64,000 nt of DNA from Aphelenchoides besseyi (lineage: Eukaryota; Nematoda; Chromadorea; Rhabditida; Aphelenchoididae). The notes under the pieces were generated by a model. It saw only the letters and a list, made by a program, of their open reading frames with translations, did not search any database and was not told the origin of the DNA. The translations under genes and the position numbers were made by a program. Shown here one piece after another: positions 1 through 11,149 of the stretch. Where the stretch lies: contig JAMPIQ010000002.1 in assembly GCA_024699855.1 (NCBI GenBank), positions 558,001 to 622,000 on the forward strand. Reading direction: 5' to 3'. Numbering within the stretch: the first letter of the stretch is position 1; each line of letters begins with the position of its first letter.

Positions 1-3000
1 GATTGTGGAGTTCGGCACGGGCGTTGCGCGTGATTCGGTGGTACGGAACAACAATGTGCGGTTCTTCGTTATCGTCAAAATCGAACGGTGTACTGCAACA
101 GGAAATTTACACACACCCGCATGAACGACTTACAAACGCCGAAGAATCATGTTTCGCGCCGTCTCGTAGTTGAGCAATTGGGCGGTTGTGTAGTTGAGGG
201 TGAATCCGCGCACCTTGATGAACGCGCATTCGTCTTGGCCCGTCTTTTCGTCCGCGTGTCGATAACCGTAGTTTTTGGGTCCGCCGCTGAAAGAAAGTAA
301 AGGCTGAAAAATGGAACCTACGATATGAACTCGATAATACGCCGACCCGGACGCTCGCTGGTCATTTGACCCAAACGATCGCCTTCGGGCACACGGCGCT
401 GTCCCTCCTCCAAAACGTAAATCAAACTGTCCGTGTCCATGTACAAAATCTCTCCCTGCACCTGTTGCATGTAATCGAAAAGCACGTCGCGTGCGTGATC
501 GGTAACAAAACACGCCACGGGAACATTGTTCGAGCGCGGCGTGCGAACAAACTCGCGCCGCAGGCGTCGTTGCAAGCGTTCCTTGTCCGGCGCCACCGGC
601 TCAATACTCATCAGCTCGTAGCGATCGTCGTTGATCAAACGCAAAAACTCGTCGTCGTTGGTCGCATAATCAATCTATAAAACAGTCTTTTTTCTCTTTC
701 TCTCTTCTCACCATTGTTTCAATCGGATTCTGACACATTTTTCCCCATAGACTATTGTTCAACATTTTACCGGTGTTGCGGCGTCCGGCGTTCAGTTCAA
801 TACGTTGTGGATCCAAACGAATTCCTTCGTGGCGCTCGTAGTCGTCGAGGAAACGCTGTTTGTCGGCGGGCGTCACGCACGATTTGGGCCAACCGCTTGC
901 CTCCACCTTTTCCTTCAAAAAATAGTCCATATAGCCGGCGAACAACGAATTGCCCCGCTCCATACTCGCCCACTCGTCCCAATGATAAACCTAAAGGTGT
1001 GCGTGAAATCTGCGCCAAATTGTGTATACCTCGAAAATTTCGGTTACCCGATAACCCAATGACAAGGCTCGATTGAGCGCGACATGCGTGTAGCCGCCAA
1101 TCCACGCCCTCTCGCGCGCCGTCTTATGCGGACAGGAACGAGGCGGCGAATCGGCGTCCGCGCACGGGCCGCATAACGGAAAAGTGAAACGTCCGGCACG
1201 TGTACGATAATGCAGTTGAACGTAGCGCGTGGTTGGTGGCACGGGCGGCTCCACGCGCACCTTAAACAACCCGCGCCAACGATTTTGTGTCGCCGTCGTC
1301 CACTGCTGTCCAATAAATGATTCGCGCGTGAGAACGGTCGGCATTCCAACCGGGAATTCGCGCCGCTTCATTACGTAAGGATACAATGAAACCTGAAAAC
1401 AGATACAAACACACACAAACAAACAAAACTCACCACGTCAATGTGTATGAGTTGTTCGCCGGGAACACAGCAATGATAGACTTTGAAGGCTTCGGTTCGA
1501 CCGCCGCGCAAACAATCGCTTCGCGGATTCAACGGCTCCTCCACGCTGGTTTGTTCGTAGAGGGCACGACGTTGCGGATTCGCGCTCAACTCGCGCCGAA
1601 AATGACACTCACGCACCACTTGGACGTCGCCAAACTTTTGACGTAGTTCGCGAATACGCTGCTCCGTTCGATTGCGTAGAATCACGGCCGGAACACCGTG
1701 CGCCAAACGCATTGCGTCGGAGCGATAGCATTCGTTGCAGCCGTGAAAATAGCAGCCCATAAACTCGATGGCACTCAACTCTTGGCCCGTCGCCCTATCC
1801 ACAACCTGTAATGGGAGTGGGGGGCCAAAAGAGAAAACACCTACAACACCGTCGATTCGTTTCAGTCCGTTGTGCCCGAAACGCTTTTCGCCCACGAACC
1901 AGGTGGCATCGCGCACAACAATAGACGGATTTTCCAGTTCACGTAAACGAAAATACCTGAAAAATTTTTGGGCGAGGATTGATCGTGCGCCTACCGTAAC
2001 GCGATCACCGATTGACGATCGCGTTTCGCGAATCCCTCTTCTGGTATATTAACGATCGTATTCGGCGGCATGAAACGCTTGGTGAACACCTCGAGCGCCA
2101 AATTCGGCAATGTGGAGGCGCGTTGAAAGGGATCGAGGTTTTGTTGGGTACGTAGAACGTTCCGAAACTCCACGCACGCCTGTCGCAACACCACCACATC
2201 CTGAACACAATAGCGCACCAACTCCTCTTTCACGTTGAACGTTTGATGCCGATTTGCTTCCCACCATTGGCGTAGTTCTTCGCGCGCCGCCGCCGTCAAA
2301 CGATTCGGTTCGTAGGCGTCAAGAGGTGGGAGTTGCGATTCGACGCGTTGCAAATCGCGCGGATTGTTCCACAAATGCGGGAAATGGCCTTTGGCTTCCG
2401 GCAGCCCGAACATTGCGGGCAATGTGGCGAGTGCACGCGGAAAATAGTTGATGGAGTCTTTGAAGATTAGCTTGTCACCATTTTTTGATGAAATACTCAT
2501 CCTGCAAGAAGGTCATTTTGGCTTCCTCCACAAAACCTACGAGAAGATTTTGAAGCCGTTTTGCACGAGTTTGGGTTTAATGCCCGACAGTTTGTTCAGT
2601 TGTTCAAGAATCAAATGTATGTCGAATTTGCCGCCGTTATGACTCAAACAAATCGTCTTTATGGGTGTGTGTCGACGGGCCAACAACAACTCGACAAACT
2701 GCTCGACGGCATTCCGATCCGTCGCATCGAAGCTCGTAAAAACAAAGCGTCGGGGCGGTATTTTCGGCACGCCATTCGTGTTCCAAACGTTCGGTTTCCA
2801 AAAACAACGACATGCGGGCGCACGTAGAAGCCCCTCGAACGGATAGTTCGCGTCCAAACACGCCGTACAAATCACGTCCGCCACAACCACATTACCCACA
2901 TGCTTATTATTAACGAGTTGTGTTTCGCAGTCGAAAAACACATAACGTAAAACTTCATTCACGTCTACAAAGTTTATCGAAACAATCGGTTATAGACTAC

Positions 3001-4754
3001 ATGCCTGAATTAATTGGAATAAAACAACGAGATTGTTTGTCGTGCTGTTGATTACACTTTCTACACGTTCCATCGGCGTTCGATCGTGCGACCAGCTGCA
3101 TTGGCGCCGATTCTCCAAAATACAAACAAAAGTTCAAATGAAACAACGGTGCACGCCTCGATAAGAATAGTTATGGTTACACACCAGACAGCGCATAAAC
3201 CGCGCACATACGGCACGCCCACCGCGTGACCCTCTTTCCAAATGTTTTTGATAGCATTGGCGATTGTTGAACGTGTAATGGCACATTTGACAATAGATTG
3301 GCGGTTCGCCCGAGATTACGGGGCACGGTTTCTCGGCCCCCACACAACGACATCGCGGACACCAAATCGGGCATCCGGCACTGTGGCTGCCGCACTTTCG
3401 ATGAATCTTCTTCCTACACTCGACACACCAGTATTCATTGTCCTAAGGAAATGTGAGAACGAGAGAGAGTCGAAACTTACAGCAAAAACACGGTTCGCAT
3501 TGAACAGCACGAGTTTATTCGCTATCAACCGCAAACAGATGGCATGCGTCGCGTAGTTGCCCTTCCACAACTCGACATTTCCCTCTTCGGGATACACGAT
3601 CAGACGCCATTCGTTGGAAATTAATGACTCCAATTGTTGTTGCGTTCGAACCAAAACCTCAGTTCTCAACCGCCCCTCATCATCGAACATATGTTCTTCG
3701 CACAACAATCGAATATACCAATCTTTGCGACTAGTCGCCGTGAAACTACAACAATTTATTCAAACAACGCCGAAATACAAATGGTTAGAGGAATGTCGGC
3801 AAGTACAATTTGCCGCTGGGATTGACTCAGAAACCGATCCAACTCAACAGCACATGCGTGCGGATTATTTTCGAGTGGTGAACGAAAAGGAATCCCAAAT
3901 TTCACACCGGTAGCCTCCAAAATAATTCCCACTTGTTGCGGTGTGCGCTGGAGCCACCATTGATTGGCCTCTTCAAAAACCCGCCCAAAAACCCGCTCCC
4001 ACAACAAATCGGGGCGGCGGGCCTCTTCGACACGAGAAACAACTAACCGAACATCCAAGTGGCTCAGCATGTCGTTGCGGCGCCAATTGTGCGATGTACT
4101 CTGCACATTGATGAAACCGTTCGCCTCCTCGACGACATCGCCGCGAACCGGTGCATCGAACAACGACTGTTCATCGGCATCCGCCGATCTGCCTGCACCG
4201 CGCTGTGTGGTGCGTTCGAGTACGGCATCTGTAAAAGCACAAACTCTATATTTTCATTCGTTTACGCGACTCACCAAATTCGGCAATTTGAGCAAGAGTC
4301 TCGTCGATCGGCTGAGTGACCAAAGACGCTGAAACACAAACTAATCAAATCGGAAACAACTTACGATCGTTGTTGATGACCTCATAGACATCGGGCCAAC
4401 CGTGTTGTTCGCCTTCCAAAATACTCGCCGCCTCATTGCCGCTTAGTGACGGCGGTTTTGCTGATTGGTCGCAAACGGCAGTTCGAAATATGGCGGTCTT
4501 ATTGGCGGCGGAGGGCGTGGAAAGTAAGAGCGCGCATATTGAACGATTTGTTCCAAATGATTCGCCGGATCTGCAAACATTAAAAACCGAATTTACAAAG
4601 GAATCCTACAGGTGGCCAGTTCCCGCATCAATCTTCGTACATGTTCATCGTCGAGCGCTCGACGCTGTTCGGCCGCTTCCTCGGACATTCTCTGTTGTTG
4701 AAGGGCTTCCGATTCGTCTAAACGATTGCGCTTGGCGTTCGGTTGTTCGGACAT
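1..4754 (-). CDS. Protein-primed family B DNA polymerase, Polinton/Maverick type, multi-exon, 3' end off the window
   Basis: Template-directed DNA polymerase with proofreading exonuclease, as carried by Polintons/Mavericks. Seen in order on the minus strand: a Glu/Arg-rich start (ATG at 4754); a Cys/His-rich zinc-binding stretch (about 3130-3450); ExoI FFDCET (about 2930); ExoII SHNGGKFDIHLI (about 2620-2645); ExoIII YCVQDVVVL (about 2190-2212); an insertion with GCYFHGC (about 1740-1760); polymerase motif A around SLYPYVM, split by an intron at about 1390-1430; motif B GKMLNNSLWGK (about 740-770); motif C YMDTDSL (about 425-443); and the C-terminal KVRGFTLNY block (about 200). Exons are joined by short GT-AG introns. 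I see no frame break in the polymerase core, so it may be a working or recently working gene. After an intron near 100-150 the frame stays open to base 1, so the true end is outside. Whether a whole Maverick with termini and capsid genes surrounds it cannot be seen here. Confidence 0.85.
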
Positions 4755-5262
4755 TTCTGAAATTGTTCAATGTAAACGGACGGAACACGCAATCACAACC
4801 TATTAGGCGTGATTTGGCTCGATCAAATAGCTCCATTGATTAAAGTCTCCGCCTTCAGCGGAAATCCATTTGTTGGCCGATTGTAACCTTTTCCAATCAC
4901 AACAAAGATTGCACGCCTACAACATTCGATTAAATTGCTGAATAAAAAAAAGTACTCAAAGAGAATTCAAAAACATACCCCAAAAATCATTACCTTAGTC
5001 GGACGAACGACCATCTTGACGGAGATACGAAACCCAATCTCCACTGCGGTATCGCCTCGTAGTACACGTGACTCGACCGGCATAAGATTTTTCACTGTTC
5101 AGTTGAGTTGAACGCCATTTGCAAAAAAAAAAAAAAAAAAACCCCCCCGTTTGATGAAAAAATGCAGATCCGAAATCGTCGGCCCGCCGCTGATAATTTT
5201 TCTCAAAACAATCTCGCTCGATTAAAATACGCTCCATTGGCGCATCAAAAGTGCAATCTTTT
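4755..5262. other. Intergenic stretch with a poly-A/poly-C homopolymer
   Basis: No convincing gene lies between the polymerase start and the TBP-like stop. The stretch holds a run of 19 A (5123-5141) directly followed by 7 C (5142-5148), a likely site of sequencing error or polymerase slippage. Weak open frames on the minus strand run through the homopolymer and are probably not real. Confidence 0.6.
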
Positions 5263-5840
5263 TTATTCACAACACAATCTTTGCACATACTTGGCAGCTA
5301 ACTCGCGCAAAAATTTTTTGTAGGTTTCAACTGCACGACGCTTTTTGACTCCGGTTATCATCACTTTACCGCTTGTGAACATAATTACACAACCCCGTTG
5401 ACATTTATCGAAAATGTGCATGCCCGGAAACAGTTCGGGATCGTAACAGAATTGATAATTAGAAAACGTTTCGCTCCCACCTCTTGCAAACCATTCAAAC
5501 GCAACGGCGGCCGAATGGGCATCAATGCTCGATAAACGAGATTGGTTATTCGATAGTCGTGGATTCGGCTTTGAAACTTTGTGACACTATTCACACGATC
5601 GACAAATCTTTGCGCCTCCGCATTTCCATCTTCATTGACTCCACCCGTCATTACAACCTTACCGGTCGAAAACAACAGAAACGAAATCTTTTCGTTTCTA
5701 ATTGCTCCATTGCAACGATAAATCAATGCCGAAAACTTTTTCGCATCGTATGTACAAGCTAACATATTGCAAATTCGGTTCAAATCCACCGAAGTTCCAA
5801 TATCGAATGCAACGGCAATGTTCACCAATTTAACTTCCAT
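5263..5840 (-). CDS. Divergent TATA-binding-protein-like gene with a frame break
   Basis: TBP binds the minor groove of TATA boxes through two direct repeats of a saddle-shaped fold. Here two such repeats are visible. Repeat 1 (5840 to about 5480) has AFDIGTSVDLNRIC, a KKFSALIYR block and the signature FSTGKVVMTGG. Repeat 2 (about 5480-5263) has YDPELFPG and FTSGKVMITG. Total coding length is about 192 codons, the size of a TBP core with almost no N-terminal extension. It is far from the near-invariant animal TBP sequence, so it is a paralogue, TBP-related factor or virus-like TBP rather than the housekeeping gene. The two repeats are in different frames; one base is lacking around 5475-5485 next to a GGG run, so it is either a pseudogene or a sequencing error. 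It follows the DNA polymerase on the same strand, about 0.5 kb upstream of its start. Confidence 0.7.
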
Positions 5841-6030
5841 TACTCACGAACATTTGTTCAGTTTGTTTATATAGTCTTTGACGTTTCATTTCTTTGCACG
5901 TTGATTGTTCTAGGCATTCCAAATACAAACTTTACAAACAAATTTGAAAAACAACGGGCTTCTCGATTTGCGCCGTTTGGAACTCTCACTTCTAAAATCT
6001 CAACCGTTTGATTTTCCTTCTATTCATCAC

Positions 6031-6715
6031 TCACCACTTAATGTCCGCGAGTTCCAACTGCACTCCAATTGCAGTTTCGAGGCGCTCCAAAACGAAGCAA
6101 GTCGTCAAATCAAAGAGCGGCCCGTGGGTGTACATGCAAACCCCCACATAAGCTCCTAACATGTGAACAAGCTCGTGGATCAATGTCGTGAGCATTGTTT
6201 TCGGGCTCCAGCCCGGTTCCCCGGGCAGCAATGGCACAAAATCGCAATTGATGTACACCCGGTTAATTACCGGTTCAACGCTGGAGTCATCGGGGTTCGT
6301 GTCCATATCGGTTGCGGCCCAACAACGCTCATCACTCCAAATCGGATCATCGCCAGCAATGACCTAAACGAATGGAAATCGATTATAATTGACTCGATCC
6401 GAAGCCCACCGAAAATACCACCTGCTTTAGGGCCGGGAAAGCAACGTCGAGTGCCAACGCATCGATTAGCCGGTGAAACACCAATCGAATCCATTGGCGA
6501 CGAATATTGGCGGCATTTAGCGGAGTTTCGTCCGTCGCGAAGCGCCGCAACAACTTTTGCGGCGTGTAGGCGGCGGCGGCCGTATTGAGGAACGGGAAAT
6601 AGTTCATCAATACTCGATCATCCGAACGATAAACAACCGCTGGATAATTGGCCACTTTCGAACACCATAATTGGCTAACTAGTTCACGGTCCTTAATATT
6701 TTCCATCACACACAA
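6031..6715 (-). CDS. SprT-like (Spartan-family) zinc metalloprotease, two exons
   Basis: Exon 1 is 6422-6715 and exon 2 is 6031-6363, joined by a 58-nt intron (6364-6421) that keeps frame. Exon 2 has the zinc-protease helix LIHELVHMLG (HExxH) followed by THGPLF, the HGxxF pattern that supplies the third zinc ligand in SprT-like domains. This combination is typical of SprT/Spartan proteases, which in animals digest DNA-protein crosslinks. The protein is about 208 residues and ends soon after the catalytic domain, so the C-terminal PCNA- and ubiquitin-binding tails of animal Spartan are absent. Exon 1 (about 98 residues) is not recognised. The start could be 6715 or the second Met at 6706. It lies head-to-head with the MATH-BTB gene, about 260 bp apart, and on the same strand as the TBP-like and polymerase genes. 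Confidence 0.65.
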
Positions 6716-8440
6716 TTCACAAAATTGACATTTGTCAAAATCTTTACATTTTGGCCCGAAAATTGTTACACTTTGGCCCTGTGCTTTTTTGCGATCAGAT
6801 TGTTCGCATTGATAAGTGAACGCCCTATGGCCCTCTCACGTTGCGGTCAAAATAAAATCGCTTTCGCGCTCCGCTCCGATCACTCGCACCGATAAGCGCA
6901 TTCGGAAATTTGTTTAAAATTTTTCTCGGCATTCTTGAGTTTAACTCATTATGTTTCAGAAACGGCTTCCCCTATGAAAGATTCGACCGTAGCAATTTGG
7001 CGCATCGAGGACTACATCAAACGTTATCAGCAGGCAGCCGTCGATGATTGGTGGATCAGCGACGTCTTCGCCTTCGATCATCCGCAATTCGGAGCCATCA
7101 AGTTCTATCTACGGTTCACACCCAAAAACGATGTCGAGCCATCGGATGCGTGTATTGAAATGCATATCATGGAGCCTCCGGTCAACTCTTCAGTCTCCAT
7201 GAACTGCAACGCGTGGATCGAAACGTACGACAAACAGCGTTATGGAACCCGAGGTAAGTTGACAAGTCTACTGGTTTTGAATATCGTTCTTTAGGCCTCA
7301 ATCGTCCCGTCGAAATAAACGCCGACTCAAAGTGTTGGCGTTCGTTTTTACCGGCGCGACACAAGCGCGAATTGATTCATTGGCAAACAATATTCGTTTG
7401 CTTGCGTTTACGTTATCCGGTAAAAACGGTCGGTTCAATTTCCGCCACAAACGCATTACATTGTTGGCTCATTCGCGACTTGGCCACTCAATTCGCCGAC
7501 ATTCGAACGGGAACACCATGGGAAAGCGATGAATTTACGGTTCCTCAATTAAAAAAGACGCCAAATTTGCTCTAGTTTTCTATCCGCGCGGCGACGGTGG
7601 CTATTACCTAAATCGTTGTGCTCTTGAACTGAAAGTGAACACGTTTGGTGCCCGCTCCAAATTGACCATCCAATTCGACCTTTGGTTGGAAAACACAAAT
7701 CACCGCCTGCGCAAAATTTGTAAGTTTTCCCCCTATTCTCTAGTTTTTCGGTTTCAGCATTCAATCATGATTTTTTGAATGATTCGGTTCGTGGTTGTTC
7801 GCACTACGAAACACTGAGTCAACTTGAGGATTTTATCGTCGAAGGCCCGTTCAATATCCATTGCAGCATTCGTCCAATCACCGCCTTCATAACGCCTCCC
7901 CCTAAACCGATTTTCGATCAGCGGTTCGCATCCTTTTTCAACAATCCCTTCTTCTCGGATGCTGAAATTCACGTCGAAAACAAGATTTTCAAAGTTGATA
8001 TTTATTTGCTTTATTCACACCCAAGTTTCACTTTTAGATTTGTAGAGCAATTGTTTCCGGCAGCTCTCCAATCTTTCGCGCAATGTTCGACAAGAAAATC
8101 AAAGAACAAACGAGCGGAGTGGTTAGGATCAAAGGTTTTGAAGTTGCAATGGTCGAAAAGATGCTTATTTACATCTACGAGAACAAGGTTGACAATCTGA
8201 ACGACATTGCCGCTGAACTTTTGCCCATTGCCGACTGCTATCAAATCGACAATCTTGTGGTGCGTTTTCTCCGCTTTTGTCTTACATTCCATTTTCCAGC
8301 AAACTTGCGTCGACTCGATCGTTACCAATTTGACAACCAAAAACGTGCTCGCGGTCCTGAAAGTGGCTTTCGATCGTCCGCATCTCAAAGAGTTACACGT
8401 TCACGCATTGAAGTTCGCGTACGATAATTACGATGAAATA

Positions 8441-9991
8441 CACTCATCCAAATTAGTATAAATACCCCCTCTGTTTGTGAAGAAACTTTGCGGGTATTTG
8501 TTCGATTCCTCTCAAATTTGGTGTGCATGCTTATTAGACATTACAACGCAATTGCTAAAAATTTGGGACGATTTGGACAACTTTAAAAGAAGTTACAGCT
8601 AATCAAAGATTTTCGACTTCCAAATTAGTATAAATACCCTTGAGTCTATTGCAGATATTATTGAGTGAGTGCGTAGAGAACATATATTTAGTATTCGGTA
8701 ACATTACCGTTACGGTTGATTACTTGGAACACGCGATTTGGCATCGAACGGGCGAGATTCTGCAGAGTTGCTTCAGAAGTTTTGGTCCATATCGATAAAA
8801 TTGCTTTCTTGAGGTCTTCAACTGATTGAAATTGACGGTTATTCGCGTATATCCTACGGACCAAATGCGATCAAAGATTCTCCATCGGATTTAGGTCTGG
8901 CGAACAAGACGGCCATTCCAAAAGGTCGATTTCATGGTTGGAAAGCCATTGTCGCGTTTCCCGGCTCGCATGACAAGATGCGTTGTCCTGTTGAAAAGTG
9001 AAATTTCGACGACTCCGACGGCGAAAAAACGGTAACAGATTCTCGTTGAGTACGCCAATGTATTCGCGGCTATTCATTCTTGAAGAAGTGAACGCAATGG
9101 CAACTTTCTCGTCAGCGCAAAACGATGCCCAGACCTGAAAAAAAAGGGATAAATGAGAATGCAAACTTTTCTTACCATAACCGATCCTCCGCCGAAGTTG
9201 CGTCTTGAGAATGTTAAGGGCTCTTTTCTGAGATCGTGCCAGTACGAATTCAATCCATCGAGACCATCCAAGTTGAACTTTTTCTCATCAGAAAAAAAAC
9301 TACCTGAAATCGAACGGAGATCAAAGGGAAGAAAAAACCGGTTATTTTACCTGTTCCCAATTGCGTGCCATGTTCTCTCGTGCAAAGGATAATCGCGCAG
9401 TCTTGTGTGTGTCTTTTAAGTTCGGTATCTTAGCCATTCGAGCACGTACAATGTGTGGATTACGGTGAATTGCCAAGCGAACAGTCTCGTTCGATACATC
9501 AAGGTCCAGTTCCCGTCTGATTTTGGCTGCCGAGATGTTTGAATTGGATGCCAATCGTCCGATCCTTCTTTCTTCTCTTGTTGTCAGCTTCTTTGGAGCA
9601 CCGGTTCGTTTTCGTTGCCCGTAACCGTTCAATTTGGAAAGGTACATCTGAACTCCACTTTTTGATCGACGAATCTTCTTTGCTATCCATGCGTATGAAT
9701 GGCCATCTTCACGATAGGCATCAATTCGGGCCTTCTCGGCGACTGTAAGGTTTTTTCCACGAGGCATTGAAAAAGAAGGAAGATACAGCACGAGTATTTA
9801 TACTAATTTGGAAGTCGAAAATCTTAGTTCGAACAAAATCGCCATTTTTTGCCCGATTTACACGCTTGTTTTTTCTTTATTGATTGCTTATACCACCAGC
9901 TAACTGCACACCAAATTTGAGAGGAATCGAACAAATACCCGCAAAGTTTCTTCACAAACAGAGGGGGTATTTATACTAATTTGGATGAGTG
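8441..9991. mobile_element. Tc3-like Tc1/mariner transposon with IR/DR termini
   Basis: A 1551-bp element bounded by CACTCATCC...GGATGAGTG and a TA target duplication (8439-8440 and 9992-9993). The terminal inverted repeats are about 197 bp, and each carries two direct copies of the same 19-bp core: 8447-8465 and 8619-8637 at the left, 9794-9812 and 9967-9985 at the right (inverted). This is the IR/DR arrangement known from Sleeping Beauty-type elements. The outer 85 or so bases are nearly identical between ends while the sequence between the two cores differs. It carries one transposase gene on the minus strand and sits inside the last exon of the MATH-BTB gene. Confidence 0.93.
8688..9767 (-). 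CDS. Tc3-like DD34E transposase, three exons, one nonsense codon
   Basis: Cut-and-paste transposase that binds the terminal repeats and inserts at TA. It starts MPRGKNLTVAEKARIDAY, with a paired-type helix-turn-helix and a second DNA-binding helix cluster. Exons are 9351-9767, 9176-9303 and 8688-9134; introns 9304-9350 and 9135-9175. Catalytic residues are visible: first Asp in FFSDEKKFNLDG, second Asp in FQQDNASCH, and Glu in NPMENL, with 34 residues between the last two (DD34E). RRNFGGGSVMVW matches Tc3A. Directly after NPMENL there is TGA where the family has Trp (TGG). The frame then continues 61 codons to TAA at 8688, so one point mutation removes the C-terminus. No other break was found, which fits a recent copy. 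Confidence 0.88.
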
Positions 9992-10119
9992 TACGCCAAC
10001 TCGAGGACTTTGAAGACTTTTTCGACACCTACTCTGAAATTGCCAGCCAATTACTTGACATTTTCCCCTGTATCCGTTAAAAGTCTAAATAAACACTTTA
10101 CTACAACCAACCCCCTGTA

Positions 10120-10744
10120 ATGAAGTCGGTATTCATAATTTCCCTCCTTTTTGTACATTGCCGCTCAATCGAACCGAATGTTACCGGCAAACTCTTTGAT
10201 CGCACTTTTCTCAACTCCGAAAATGAATTCTGGTTTGGATTGATGTTCGACGAACTCGCGCATCCAATTGATTATCACGTCGCGTTGGGTGAATGCATAT
10301 TTTCGTTTGCGGAACCGTTTGCCGCCAGAAAACACTACGGTTTGGGGAGTGGAAATCTCCGGTAATCCGAACGAAACTGAATGGCTGGATTACAAAGACA
10401 AATGGCTATTCATCCGCGTGCTCGTCAACAAAATTTCGTTTCACGGTAACGGTAATTTTCTCACCTTTAACTGTTCGCCTGAAACCTCAGTCGTTGCTTC
10501 CAAACAACACGCGTTACAATTGGCAGTTTACGGTTACGAGCATTGTCATTTTTCTCTTTGCAGCTTCACACCTTTCTACAACTGTTTTCAATACCCCTCC
10601 CCCACATTGTCCTTTTCATTAACCTTTGCTTTGACTTGGATTATAATCTTTGTTTGTTTACTATTTTGTTGCATATTCTATGCTCTCTTTGGTTACCATA
10701 AGCAAACGTTCCTCGGGTTGGGAGTACAAAATTCACGTGATTGA
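10120..10744 (+). CDS. Signal-peptide, single-TM protein of unknown function, one frame break
   Basis: Starts MKSVFIISLLFVHCRS, a good signal peptide, followed by a lumenal/extracellular stretch (FDRTFLNSENEFWFGLMF, NPNETEWLDYKDKWLFIRV) and near the C-terminus a long hydrophobic segment (LTWIIIFVCLLFCCIFYAL), giving a type I membrane topology. N-glycosylation sequons (NVT, NTT, NET) lie on the outer side. The two halves are in different frames around 10320-10340 (CCGCCAGAAAAC). No plausible intron fits, so a one-base indel is likely. It begins 40 bp after the MATH-BTB stop on the same strand. I do not recognise the family. Confidence 0.5.
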
Positions 10745-10904
10745 AGGCAAACCTGAATCATTGGCGGGCACGCGGCCATTGGATTGTGCTCGGGGCGGAA
10801 CATAAAACGCTTCCTCTTTTTAGTTTTCAATTCAGAACGGCTCAGTTGCGTGTGACCCGAGTGAAGGGCTCGCGGCATACGGTACCTGATCGCCGGTTGA
10901 CGCC

Positions 10905-11030
10905 GAGGGCGGGAGCGCAAAAGATTTCGAAAGAAACGCAGAGGGCGGGCGCGCAGACGATTTCGAAATATTTCGCAGAGGGCGGGCGCGCAGACGATTT
11001 CGAAATATTTCGCAGAGGGCGGAGCCCTGC
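10905..11030. repeat. GC-rich tandem repeat, about 37-bp unit
   Basis: About 3.4 copies of a unit that reads roughly CAGAGGGCGGGCGCGCAGAC followed by GATTTCGAAATATTTCG. The GC-rich half and the palindromic TTCGAAATATTTCGAA-like half alternate. The first copy is degenerate and the last two are nearly identical. No gene is evident from 10745 to about 11150. Confidence 0.8.
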
Positions 11031-11149
11031 TCATTTCGCAATAGCGCGGGGTTGCCTTTCTTCTGGTAAGTGATCAGTTTACACACACAGACAACTCATT
11101 TCTTCAGGGACGTTTCGGTATTCGAAATCGCATGTCGTAAACGGATGTG

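Larger units (their letters stand above)
6974..10080 (+). pseudogene. MATH-BTB protein gene, disrupted by a Tc3-like insertion in the last exon
   Basis: MATH-BTB proteins are substrate adaptors of Cullin-3 ubiquitin ligases and are greatly expanded in nematodes. Exons seen: 6974-7253, 7295-7719, 7758-7993, 8038-8259, 8300-8440 and, after the transposon, 9994-10080; introns are 38-44 nt. The first part has MATH-like strands (AVDDWWISDVFAFDHPQFG; FYPRGDGGYYLN). The BTB fold begins at NPFFSDAEIHV and continues with SGSSPIFRAMFD and the MLIYIYENKVDNL strand. The BTB/BACK part is cut after Glu-Ile by the insertion. Removing the element and one TA gives an open frame through 29 more codons to TAA at 10078, followed by AATAAA. 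Exon 2 also has a one-base frame break at the A6 run near 7550, which could be a sequencing error. Met at 6974 is chosen because it directly precedes MATH-like sequence. Confidence 0.8.

Noticed and set aside
1..4754. A host replicative polymerase
   Set aside because: Motif set, GCYFHGC insertion and size fit protein-primed Polinton-type polymerases, not nuclear family B replicases.
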